NCBI RefSeq assembly: GCF_002572525.1
Contig: NZ_PDBS01000001.1
Coordinates: 434,001 to 498,000, forward strand
Direction of reading: 5' to 3'
DNA length: 64,000 nucleotides
From: Natrinema sp. CBA1119
GTDB taxonomy: Archaea; Halobacteriota; Halobacteria; Halobacteriales; Natrialbaceae
The notes beneath the pieces were generated by a model. That model had not been told where the DNA came from and made no database searches. It saw only the letters and a program-made list of their open reading frames with translations. The position numbers and the translations under genes were made by a program. Numbering within the stretch: the stretch's first letter is position 1; every line of letters begins with the position of its first letter. This document shows positions 7,854 to 15,470 of the stretch, one piece after another.

Positions 7854-8756
7854 TCACCTCAGTTCGCTCGGAGCGCGCATGTCGTCTCTGATGTAGAAGA
7901 CGCTGTGCAGCAGTTCCTCCTGGCTGACGATCTGGACGGCCGAACCCGCGGTGAGTGCGGCGGTCAGCTGCTCGTCCGTGAACTGCCCGTCCCCGGCGAG
8001 GTCGCACGCAGCGGTCGCCGTCACGAACAGTCCGCCCAGCATCGCCTTGACGTACCTGACCGCGTCGTCGAGGATCTCATCGGTGATCATCACCTCGTTC
8101 TGCCAGAGGTGTCTGTCGAGCCCGCGGATCCACAGCAGCGCCCCGCCCATCGCGCGCTGGTGGAGCGGCGGGACGGTTTCCGTCTCGAACTCGACGCCGT
8201 CCGGAATCTGGTTCGACGGGACCCAGTGGGCGAGGCGCTCGTCGTTGTTCGCTACGTCGAGCAACAGCGCCGTCTTCTCCGACTCGTCGAATCCGACGTC
8301 GTCGAGCGACGACGACAGAGGGTCCGCGAGGAGGAGTTCGCGCGCCGTGGTCTCGATGTGGTCCGCCGTGAACCGCGGCAGATTCTCGTCGAGACTCTCG
8401 AAGAAGTTCACCTCGAGGAGATGGTCGTACAGTCGCCAGCCGGGTGCTGCGACGTCCGTATACAGTCCGCTCGGTTCGTCCGGGACGCCGACATCGCGGA
8501 CGTCCGGTAAACGGCGGATTTCGTCCGCGATGTTCTCCCGTTCTCGCTCGAGCAGTTCGCGATCGAGTCGCCCGGCGAGATCGGCCCGGATTGCTTCGCC
8601 TCGAGAGGCGAACGCCGAGTCGGACCGCGGTTCGATCTGTCCGGCGAGTAGCTCCCACGTTACCGTCCCGTCCCCTGGGGTATCGACGCCGAGAGCCGTC
8701 GCCAGATCGCGTTGTTCCGCGACCGTCATATCTGACGCAGTGGATATTTGTGTCAT
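7854..8756 (-). CDS. Unknown soluble protein, first gene of the quinoprotein operon
   Basis: A 300-residue protein that I do not recognise. It is predicted mostly helical, has no signal peptide and no clear membrane segment, and is acidic. The N-terminal part contains a helix rich in charged residues (R-E-L-L-E-R-E-R-E-N). The C-terminal half has H-Q-R-A-M-G-G-A-L-L-W and a hydrophobic helix (K-A-M-L-G-G-L-F-V-T-A-T-A-A). The start is the ATG at 8756; an in-frame GTG at 8771 is an alternative. The stop is 6 bases before the dehydrogenase start, so the two are co-transcribed and perhaps work together. Maturation, export chaperone or redox-partner roles are all open. Confidence 0.7.
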   Translation of the reverse strand: MTQISTASDMTVAEQRDLATALGVDTPGDGTVTWELLAGQIEPRSDSAFASRGEAIRADLAGRLDRELLERERENIADEIRRLPDVRDVGVPDEPSGLYTDVAAPGWRLYDHLLEVNFFESLDENLPRFTADHIETTARELLLADPLSSSLDDVGFDESEKTALLLDVANNDERLAHWVPSNQIPDGVEFETETVPPLHQRAMGGALLWIRGLDRHLWQNEVMITDEILDDAVRYVKAMLGGLFVTATAACDLAGDGQFTDEQLTAALTAGSAVQIVSQEELLHSVFYIRDDMRAPSELR

Positions 8757-8788
8757 GATACCACGCCACAAAGAACTCCATTACGTAT

Positions 8789-8807
8789 TTTGATAATGCT
8801 TATCAAA
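8789..8807. promoter_or_regulatory. Inverted repeat upstream of the quinoprotein operon
   Basis: TTTGATAA-TGC-TTATCAAA is a perfect 8-base inverted repeat with a 3-base spacer, in an AT-rich patch 33-51 bases before the operon's first ATG. In a leaderless promoter this lies at or just upstream of the BRE/TATA position, a usual place for a dimeric regulator. Its half-site CATTATCA recurs at 4086-4093 in the promoter region of the formaldehyde dehydrogenase-like gene. No regulator gene is adjacent. Confidence 0.5.
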
Positions 8808-9050
8808 GAATTCCGGATCGCTACGGCCTGTCTAAATGAGAGTGAGGCTGCAATAGATAAAGTTGCGGACAGAGTCGATTTCGGTCCGTTCGACCCTCGT
8901 CGCAGGCGGCGACCAACCCGTAGAGCGGACGGAGTCCGGTACGGTGTCGATTACGGCCTGTAGCGGTCGCCTTCCCGAAAGTGACCGCCGCCCGTCACAT
9001 ACGATCGGGACAGCGAATCGGTATCGCCACCGAGCACGGTCCCCGACGCG

Positions 9051-9962
9051 ATGACGGCAGCAGTTTTTCACCGTCCGGCGCGTACCGAGCGACAGTGGAG
9101 ACCGGTGATCGACCTTCCCGATGTTCTCGCGCGACTCGAGCAGCCCGCGTACACCGGTGAAAACCGGTGTCTCCCGTGTACGGCGATCAACGTTGTCATC
9201 GCGATTACGCTCGCGGTCGGGATCGGTGTCGCGACCACCGCACCCGTCGGCGCGCTCGCGCTCACCGTCTTTCTGGGACTCATCCGCCTCCGTGGCTACC
9301 TCGTTCCGGGCACCCCGACGATCACCCGACGGTATTTTCCGGATCGCCTTCTCGCCGTGTTCGGCAAATCCCCGTCGGACGCCCTGACGGTCGAGACGGT
9401 CTCGCCCGACGCCCTCGAAACCGTTCTGACCGACACCACCGTCGCGACTGAACACGGGGACGAGATCCGACTGGAACCGTCCTTTCAGCGGCAGTGGAAC
9501 GAGCGACTACCGCGCGACGGCGCTCCCGAACCGCGTTCGGACGACGTGCGGTCGATGCTCGGCGCGGACGAAATCAGGCAACTCGGCGACGCGTCGTACG
9601 TTCTCGACGGTCGAACACAGGTCCGATGGGAGTCGACCGCGGCGCTCGCGGCGGACGTGGCCGCGGCGGCCGAACTCCGAACCCGACTCGAGGGATGGGA
9701 CGCGCTCGCGGTCGACGAGCGTCGCGACCTCCTGACGGGACTGCGAGTGCTTCGAGACCGCTGTCCGGCCTGTGACAGTGGGGTGACGACGACGGCCGAA
9801 CGCCTCGAGCACTGCTGTCGGCGGCCCCGCGTCGGGATTCGATCGGTCTGCGAGACGTGTGATCGGCCGCTGGTCGAGGTCGTCGTCACCGAGTCGAGCG
9901 CCGACCCGTGGCTCGAGTTGGCCGGGGTGACGGTCGCGGACGACTCGGCGTCCACCCTCTAG
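9051..9962 (+). CDS. Haloarchaeal membrane protein with C-terminal zinc-ribbon-like cysteines
   Basis: A 303-residue protein with two closely spaced hydrophobic segments (about residues 47-85: I-N-V-V-I-A-I-T-L-A-V-G and V-G-A-L-A-L-T-V-F-L-G-L). A long acidic soluble domain follows. Cysteine pairs sit near the C-terminus (C-P-A-C, C-C, C-E-T-C) with another pair C-L-P-C before the first membrane segment. The late cysteines resemble a zinc ribbon. I recognise no specific family. It is transcribed away from the quinoprotein operon, with 294 bases between their starts, and converges on the formate dehydrogenase gene. Confidence 0.7.
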   Translation: MTAAVFHRPARTERQWRPVIDLPDVLARLEQPAYTGENRCLPCTAINVVIAITLAVGIGVATTAPVGALALTVFLGLIRLRGYLVPGTPTITRRYFPDRLLAVFGKSPSDALTVETVSPDALETVLTDTTVATEHGDEIRLEPSFQRQWNERLPRDGAPEPRSDDVRSMLGADEIRQLGDASYVLDGRTQVRWESTAALAADVAAAAELRTRLEGWDALAVDERRDLLTGLRVLRDRCPACDSGVTTTAERLEHCCRRPRVGIRSVCETCDRPLVEVVVTESSADPWLELAGVTVADDSASTL

Positions 9963-9988
9963 GAACCGAACCGCGTAATACGGCCGTC

Positions 9989-12139
9989 TCAGTCGTCCCC
10001 GGCCGCCGGATCCGCGGTTTCGCCGAGAGGTTCGATATCGACGTCGATCTCCGCGGCGGCGGCTTTGTATTCGGGAATCTTCGAGCGCTCGTCGAGCACG
10101 TGGTTCGTGAGCTTGTTCGCCGAGGCGGCCGCGAAGTGCGGCGTCGTCCAGACGACCCCCTCTTTGGTGTCTTCTGTCACGTGGGCCTCGAGCGTGATCT
10201 CGCCCCGTCTCGAGTGCAGACGGACGTACTCGCCGTCCTCGATGCCGTAGCGCTCGGCGTCGGTCGGATGCACGTCGACGAAGTTCTCCGGAGTCTGCTT
10301 GTTGAGCGTCGGCGATCGCGTGCTCATCGTCCCGGTGTTGTAGTGTTCCTCGAGGCGCGCGGTCGTGAGGATCAGCGGGTACTCGTCGTCGGGCGTCTCG
10401 GCCGGCGGCTGGTGGGCGACACCCTCGATCCGGCCGAGGCCGCTCTCGGTGTCGAACTCGTGTTCGTAGAGGAACGGATCCCCCTCGTCACCGGGCTCGT
10501 AGCACGGCCAGTGCAGTCCCTCCTCGCCCAGCAGATCGTAGGTCATCCCGTGATAGCTCGGACAGACCTGCCGGAGCTCCTCGAAGACCGCCTCGGGGTC
10601 GTCGAAGCCGAACAGGTCGTCGCCATCATCGAACAGCCGCGTCCCGACCTCGCTTACGATCTCGAGGTCGTGTTTCGTGTTCTCGTGGACCTTCCCGACG
10701 CCGCGCATCCGCTGGACGCGCCGGTCAGTGTTGGTGACGGTGCCGCCGCGTTCGGCCCAGGTAGTGGCGGGGAGGATGACGTCGGCGTACTCCGCGGTTT
10801 CGGTCGGGAAGATGTCTTGGACGACCGTGAACTCGAGGTCTTCGAGCCGGTCGGCGACGTTGTTAGCGTCGGGTTCGCTCATCACGGGGTTCTCGCCCAT
10901 GACGTAGAGGCCCTTGATCGAGTCACCGGCCTCGTAGGAGATTTCGACGTTCGTCAGCCCGGGCTCGGCCGGAATCTCGAAGCCCCAGACCTCCTCGACG
11001 GACTCGCGGGCCTCGTCGTCGTCGACTAGCTGGTAGCCCGGCAGGACGTTCGGCATCGCACCGACGTCGCAGGTCCCCTGGACGTTGTTCTGGCCGCGAA
11101 GCGGGTTGACGCCCGTGCCGGGTCGCCCGAGGTTACCCGTGATCAGCGCGAGATTGATCTCGTTTTGCACGTTATCGACGCCGCAAGCGTGCTGGCTCAT
11201 CCCCATCCCGGTGAAAATGGCCGCGTTGTCGGCTTCGGCGTACTTCTCGGCCGCGAGTTCGATCGCCTCGAGGTCGACGCCACACTCCTCTGCCGCTGCT
11301 TGCTTGTCGAAATCCTCGAGGGTCTCTTTCAGGTGGTCGAACCCCTCGGTGCGCTCCTCGATGAACTCCTCGTCGATCCAACCGTCCTCGGGGTGGTCCT
11401 CGTGGTGCTCGAGGATCTTCGTGAGGACGATATTGAGAAGCGGGATGTCAGTGCCGGGATTCAACTGGAGGTGCTGGTGACGGTCGGTGTCGTCGATCTG
11501 GAACGATCGCGTCGTCTTGTTCGCGTGCGGGTCGACCTGAATGACGGTCGCCCCCTCGAGGACGGCCTGCCGGAAGTACTGGCTGTTGGCGATCGGATGT
11601 TGCTCGCCGGGGTTCGCCCCCTGAATCCAGAACACGTCGGCCTCCTCGCGGAGGTCGCGCATGCTGTTGGTCATCGCGCCCGCGCCCAGACTCGTCCGGA
11701 GCGCCCAGACCGTCGAGGCGTGACACATCCGCGTGCAGTTGTCGACGTTGTTGGTGCCATACCGGCGAGCCAGCTTCTGGAGGAGGTAGTTCTCCTCGTT
11801 CATCACCTTCGAGGAGCCGAAAAAGCCCATCGCGTCCGGGCCGTACTCGTCGCGAATCCGCTCGAGTTCGCCGACGATGTACTCGTAGGCCTCCTCCCAG
11901 GAGGCCTCGCGGAACTCCCCCTCTTCTTTGATCAGCGGGTCGGTGAGTCGGTCCTCGTGGTCGACCACCTCCGTCGCCGCGCCGCCTTTAATGCAGATGC
12001 GCCCCTCGTTAACCGGGGCGTCACCCCACGGCATGAACTGGACGTCGCCGGGCTCCTCGCCGGGCTGTACCATGATTCCACACCCGACGCCACAGTACGG
12101 ACAGATCGTCTTGACTGGCTCTTGCTGATCACTGGACAT
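9989..12139 (-). CDS. fdhF: Molybdenum formate dehydrogenase, catalytic subunit
   Basis: A 716-residue molybdopterin oxidoreductase. The N-terminal 4Fe-4S motif is C-P-Y-C-G-V-G-C followed by G-R-I-C-I-K-G-G. The molybdenum ligand region reads N-C-T-R-M-C-H-A-S-T, so the ligand is cysteine, not selenocysteine. The next segments (D-V-F-W-I-Q-G-A-N-P, V-D-P-H-A-N-K-T, G-M-G-M-S-Q-H, N-N-V-Q-G-T-C-D-V-G) are characteristic of the FdhF/FdhA family, and the MGD-binding C-terminal domain is complete. It should oxidise formate to CO2. No Tat signal is present, so it is probably cytoplasmic. No beta or diaphorase subunit gene is adjacent. I start at the ATG at 12139; a 12-codon upstream extension lacks support. 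Confidence 0.87.
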   Translation of the reverse strand: MSSDQQEPVKTICPYCGVGCGIMVQPGEEPGDVQFMPWGDAPVNEGRICIKGGAATEVVDHEDRLTDPLIKEEGEFREASWEEAYEYIVGELERIRDEYGPDAMGFFGSSKVMNEENYLLQKLARRYGTNNVDNCTRMCHASTVWALRTSLGAGAMTNSMRDLREEADVFWIQGANPGEQHPIANSQYFRQAVLEGATVIQVDPHANKTTRSFQIDDTDRHQHLQLNPGTDIPLLNIVLTKILEHHEDHPEDGWIDEEFIEERTEGFDHLKETLEDFDKQAAAEECGVDLEAIELAAEKYAEADNAAIFTGMGMSQHACGVDNVQNEINLALITGNLGRPGTGVNPLRGQNNVQGTCDVGAMPNVLPGYQLVDDDEARESVEEVWGFEIPAEPGLTNVEISYEAGDSIKGLYVMGENPVMSEPDANNVADRLEDLEFTVVQDIFPTETAEYADVILPATTWAERGGTVTNTDRRVQRMRGVGKVHENTKHDLEIVSEVGTRLFDDGDDLFGFDDPEAVFEELRQVCPSYHGMTYDLLGEEGLHWPCYEPGDEGDPFLYEHEFDTESGLGRIEGVAHQPPAETPDDEYPLILTTARLEEHYNTGTMSTRSPTLNKQTPENFVDVHPTDAERYGIEDGEYVRLHSRRGEITLEAHVTEDTKEGVVWTTPHFAAASANKLTNHVLDERSKIPEYKAAAAEIDVDIEPLGETADPAAGDD

Positions 12140-12298
12140 TGGATAGCCTCCAGGTGTCGCACCCGTTAGACGCATCTCACTATCCGAGTGTGCATGAGGC
12201 TTTCTACCATGCAGGCGGTAAGTTGGAGCGAGCGACGGATCAACCGGGAGTACTCGACGGGGAAACGCTAACGGTCACGCGTGCGAAACCGTCACGCG

Positions 12299-12871
12299 AT
12301 GGAGCTCACGCGGTCGCTCGTGGAATCCCAGGCGCGCGAGTATCGAGAGCGAGAGCCCCTGTACGCCGTCGAGGAAGAGAACCTCGAGACGCTCCCGGCA
12401 GCGTTCGAGTCGGGCGAGTACGGCCGGCGGGACGCGGCCTGGGTCGTCAGGTGGTACTACCGGCGATTTCTCGGCGGCTACCCCGACGCCGAGCGACGGG
12501 ACGCAGAAGATCGATTCTGGAGCAACGACTTCGAAACCGTCAGAGACGCCATCGCCGACGCCGTCGATGCTATCGACGCAGGCGGCTCGGACGATGCCGC
12601 CGCGGGGATCGACTCGCTGACCGCCCTCGAGGCCGTCGACGTCCCCGTCGCCTCGGCGTTTTGCATGTTTATCGACCCAGCGAAGTACGTCGTCGTCGGT
12701 CCTCGCGAGTGGTCAACGCTCCGGGACGCGGACGAACTCTCTCACTCGTATCCGGATCCGCCGTCGGTTCCGCAGTACGAGACCTACCTCGAGCGCTGTC
12801 GCTCGCTCGCCGACCGCTTCGACTGCGATCTGTGGACGCTGTATCGGGCGCTCTGGCGGCTCTCGGACTGA
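12299..12871 (+). CDS. Conserved-type protein, possible HhH-GPD-like fold
   Basis: A 190-residue soluble acidic protein. The pattern L-E-A-V-D-V-P-V-A-S-A-F, then M-F-I-D-P-A-K-Y-V-V-V and R-E-W-S-T-L, recalls the helix-hairpin-helix core and following helix of DNA-glycosylase-like folds. I do not see the catalytic Lys/Asp pair needed for a glycosylase, so I make no enzymatic call. The start is the ATG at 12299. The mobA-like gene begins 68 bases downstream on the same strand, so they may share a transcript. The fold suggestion is weak. Confidence 0.6.
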   Translation: MELTRSLVESQAREYREREPLYAVEEENLETLPAAFESGEYGRRDAAWVVRWYYRRFLGGYPDAERRDAEDRFWSNDFETVRDAIADAVDAIDAGGSDDAAAGIDSLTALEAVDVPVASAFCMFIDPAKYVVVGPREWSTLRDADELSHSYPDPPSVPQYETYLERCRSLADRFDCDLWTLYRALWRLSD

Positions 12872-12939
12872 TCGACACCGTTCGATTCGACCCGGACCGC
12901 GACCTGACCCTTTTGCCATCGCTGGACGAACGGTCGACT

Positions 12940-13584
12940 ATGTCCCTCGAGAGCGGACGAGACGAGCGCACGGCTATCATCCTCGCGGGCGGTCACTCGA
13001 CCCGCTTCGGCGAGGCGGACAAGGCCGTCGCCGACCTCGCCGGGACGCCGATGATCCGCCGCGTCGTCGATCGCCTCGACCCCGTGGTCGACGAAATCGT
13101 CGTCAACTGCCGGGACGAGCAGGTGACGGCGATCCGCTCGGTCCTCGAGGGGGGACCGGAGTTCTCGTTCGCGGTCGACCCGATCCCCGACCGCGGGCCA
13201 ATGGCGGGCATCATGACTGGGCTTCGCGACGCGAGCGGAGAGTACGCCGCCGTCGTCGCCTGTGACATGCCCTTCGTCGAGCCAGCCCTCGTCGACCACC
13301 TCTTCGACCGGGCGGCCGGCCACGAGGCCGCGGTGCCGCGGCTCGAGGACCAGTGGTTTCAGACCACCCAGGCCGTCTATCGCGCCGGGCCGATGGCCGA
13401 AGCCTGCGAGCGCGCCCTCGAGCGCGACGAGCGCAGAGTCGTCGAGCCCCTGCTGGACCTCGACTACATCGTCGTCGACGAGGACGAGGTACGCGAGTAC
13501 GCGCCGCTCGAGACGTTCGAGAACGTCAACACACGCGAGGAGTTCGAGGCGGCGCTCGAGCGACTCAAGGAGGACGGCGCGTGA
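12940..13584 (+). CDS. mobA: Molybdenum cofactor guanylyltransferase
   Basis: A 214-residue nucleotidyltransferase. It has the signature A-I-I-L-A-G-G-H-S-T-R-F-G with the conserved Lys shortly after (A-D-K-A-V), the metal-binding D-P-I-P-D-R-G-P-M-A-G-I region, and A-C-D-M-P-F with the catalytic Asp. The family attaches GMP to molybdopterin to make the MGD cofactor used by formate dehydrogenase and other DMSO-reductase-family enzymes. Its nearness to fdhF, starting 800 bases away on the opposite strand, fits that job. The upstream frame runs through the preceding gene in another phase, so I take the ATG at 12940. Confidence 0.85.
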   Translation: MSLESGRDERTAIILAGGHSTRFGEADKAVADLAGTPMIRRVVDRLDPVVDEIVVNCRDEQVTAIRSVLEGGPEFSFAVDPIPDRGPMAGIMTGLRDASGEYAAVVACDMPFVEPALVDHLFDRAAGHEAAVPRLEDQWFQTTQAVYRAGPMAEACERALERDERRVVEPLLDLDYIVVDEDEVREYAPLETFENVNTREEFEAALERLKEDGA

Positions 13585-13772
13585 CGCCAAGTACGTCTGA
13601 CTGCTCACTGCTCGAGGACAATCAGACCCCCGCGCGATCGGAATGCGCGGATCGGATCGGTTCGGTACACCGCGATTCCAACCGGGCCAACTGATGAGTC
13701 CACTGTGATGGAACACAGCGGTCGTTCTCGTGGATACTGAATCACCGTGTCAGCGAAGGATTACGTCCGGCC

Positions 13773-14195
13773 CTACTCGACCTGAACGGTCCCGAGCATC
13801 CCGGAACTCTCGTGGGGGATACAGTAGTAGTGGTACGTGCCGGGCACCTCGAACGTCCGTTCGTACTCGGAAGTCGGTTCGATGAGACCCGCTGTCAGGG
13901 TATTTCTCGCGGCGCGCTCGGACTCGAAGCCGCCGCTCGCGAAGTACGTGGCACCGTCCGGAAGCTCGGCTTCGGAAGCGGTGACCGTGTGATCGACGTC
14001 GCTCGTGTTCTTCCAGGTCACGGTCCGTCCGGGTGCTATCGTCGTCGCCTCCGGATCGAACCCGAACCCGCCGGTCATCGTGACGGTCCGATCGGTCGAC
14101 GACCGACTCTGCAGACACCCGGCGGTCCCGATCGTCGCGAGTGCGGTACCGCCGAGACGGAGGATCGCCCGCCGATCAGCGCGGTTGAATGGCAT
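13773..14195 (-). CDS. Halocyanin-type blue copper lipoprotein
   Basis: A 140-residue Tat lipoprotein. It has R-A-D-R-R-A-I-L-R then the lipobox T-A-G-C with the anchoring Cys at 27. A single cupredoxin domain follows with all type 1 copper ligands: His69 (V-D-H-T-V), Cys125 and His128 (Y-Y-C-I-P-H-E), and Met133. Halocyanins carry electrons at the outer membrane face. It is the last gene of the multicopper oxidase/ZIP operon, 27 bases after the ZIP stop, so it is probably an electron partner or copper-handling component of the oxidase. Confidence 0.88.
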   Translation of the reverse strand: MPFNRADRRAILRLGGTALATIGTAGCLQSRSSTDRTVTMTGGFGFDPEATTIAPGRTVTWKNTSDVDHTVTASEAELPDGATYFASGGFESERAARNTLTAGLIEPTSEYERTFEVPGTYHYYCIPHESSGMLGTVQVE

Positions 14196-14222
14196 GAATA
14201 CGAGTATTGAAGCGTGGCCGTC

Positions 14223-15470
14223 TCAGATCGCCACGAAGATATCGGTCGCGTACATCACGGCGAAGCCGATCAGGAAGGCCAGCAGATTCGTCGCACTGCC
14301 GACGCGTCCACCCGCGTCACGAACCATCCGTGTGATCTCCCAGACGACCTGCAGGATCGCACCAACACCGATCGCGAGGAAGAACGCACCGACCGTCGGC
14401 GAGTAGGCGAGGCTCCCGATCCATCCGCCGAGGATGACCGGTGCGCCGGCGAGGAGACCGAGCGCCACGAAGTGCCACCAGGCCGGGCGCTCGTCACGCG
14501 CGACCGGCGCAACGACCGCCGGACCTTCCGTCACGTTGTGGAGCATGAACCCGATGACGAGGAACGCGCCGAGCGAGACGCGACCGAGCGCGAACGAACT
14601 CCCGATGGCGAGTCCCTCCGCGAGGTTGTGGAGGCCGATGCCAAGCGCCACCAGATACGCGACCCAGAGACCGCCGCCCGCTCGACCGTCGCCGGCGGCG
14701 CGTCCCTCCCGCCACGAACTGATCGATTGCACGAGTAACAGTGCGCCGAGAACCCCGGAGACGACCAGGAGGTTGCCCTCGTAAGCCCCCGGGATTCGCT
14801 CGGCGAGTTCGAACGCCTCGAATCCGGCGTCGAACGCGAGGAACGCGAGCACACCGGTGGCAAACAGGAGAACGGCGTGCAAGGTCCGGTCGCTCATCGT
14901 CCGGATGTATGGGAACCAGAGCATGCCGAGCGCGACGGGAATCACCCCGACGAACAGTCCGATAAGCGCCAGCGTCCACAGGACGTCAGCGCCGAAGCCG
15001 GGACTCTGCTGGGGCGCTTCGATACCGTGACTGACCGTCGCGCCGTCCGAGAGCACGAGATCGACCTCGAGGTCCCAGCCCGGATTCCAGTGATACGGAA
15101 CGACGACGCGCGCGCTTTCTCGCGGCTCGAGCGTCCGATCACCGCCGGCGCCCTCGACGCGGAAGTTCCAGTAGGCCTCGTCGACGAGGACCTGCGAGAT
15201 CGTTACTTCCTCCGGGCCGTTGTTCGTGACGTGCAAGACGACGGTGTCATCGCTCGGCAGCGTGGAGTGAGTGACCGTCACGTCGGGGAGCGGTTCACCA
15301 CCCTGTATCCCTGCGAGGGGAGAGGTGAACACGAACGCGCCCAGGACGAGGACGAGCAATACGATCGGGAGCACCGCAGTGACCCATCGCGGGACGCCGA
15401 GCGGCTGCCCGACCTCGGTTTCGGCCGGTAGGCCTCCGTCCGTCGTGGTATCCCGCCGTTCGTCCGCCAT
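14223..15470 (-). CDS. ZIP-family divalent metal transporter with extra N-terminal extracellular domain
   Basis: A 415-residue membrane protein. The C-terminal half has the ZIP transport signatures H-N-L-A-E-G-L-A-I-G and H-N-V-T-E-G in the two metal-binding helices, among about eight membrane segments. Ahead of it is a first membrane helix (about residues 30-50) and a 100-residue beta-rich domain (L-H-V-T-N-N-G-P-E-E-V-T-I-S) that should lie outside the cell. That domain is unlike plain ZIP proteins and could interact with the co-encoded oxidase. ZIP proteins import zinc, iron or manganese. The start codon directly abuts the stop of the oxidase gene, so translation is probably coupled. Confidence 0.82.
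   Translation of the reverse strand: MADERRDTTTDGGLPAETEVGQPLGVPRWVTAVLPIVLLVLVLGAFVFTSPLAGIQGGEPLPDVTVTHSTLPSDDTVVLHVTNNGPEEVTISQVLVDEAYWNFRVEGAGGDRTLEPRESARVVVPYHWNPGWDLEVDLVLSDGATVSHGIEAPQQSPGFGADVLWTLALIGLFVGVIPVALGMLWFPYIRTMSDRTLHAVLLFATGVLAFLAFDAGFEAFELAERIPGAYEGNLLVVSGVLGALLLVQSISSWREGRAAGDGRAGGGLWVAYLVALGIGLHNLAEGLAIGSSFALGRVSLGAFLVIGFMLHNVTEGPAVVAPVARDERPAWWHFVALGLLAGAPVILGGWIGSLAYSPTVGAFFLAIGVGAILQVVWEITRMVRDAGGRVGSATNLLAFLIGFAVMYATDIFVAI

Noticed and set aside
9989-12139. Selenocysteine formate dehydrogenase
   Set aside because: The molybdenum ligand codon encodes Cys, and no in-frame TGA is present.
12139-13584. One long plus-strand frame covering the 190-residue protein and mobA
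   Set aside because: The first part is Arg-rich noise in another phase of the upstream gene; only the part from 12940 is MobA.
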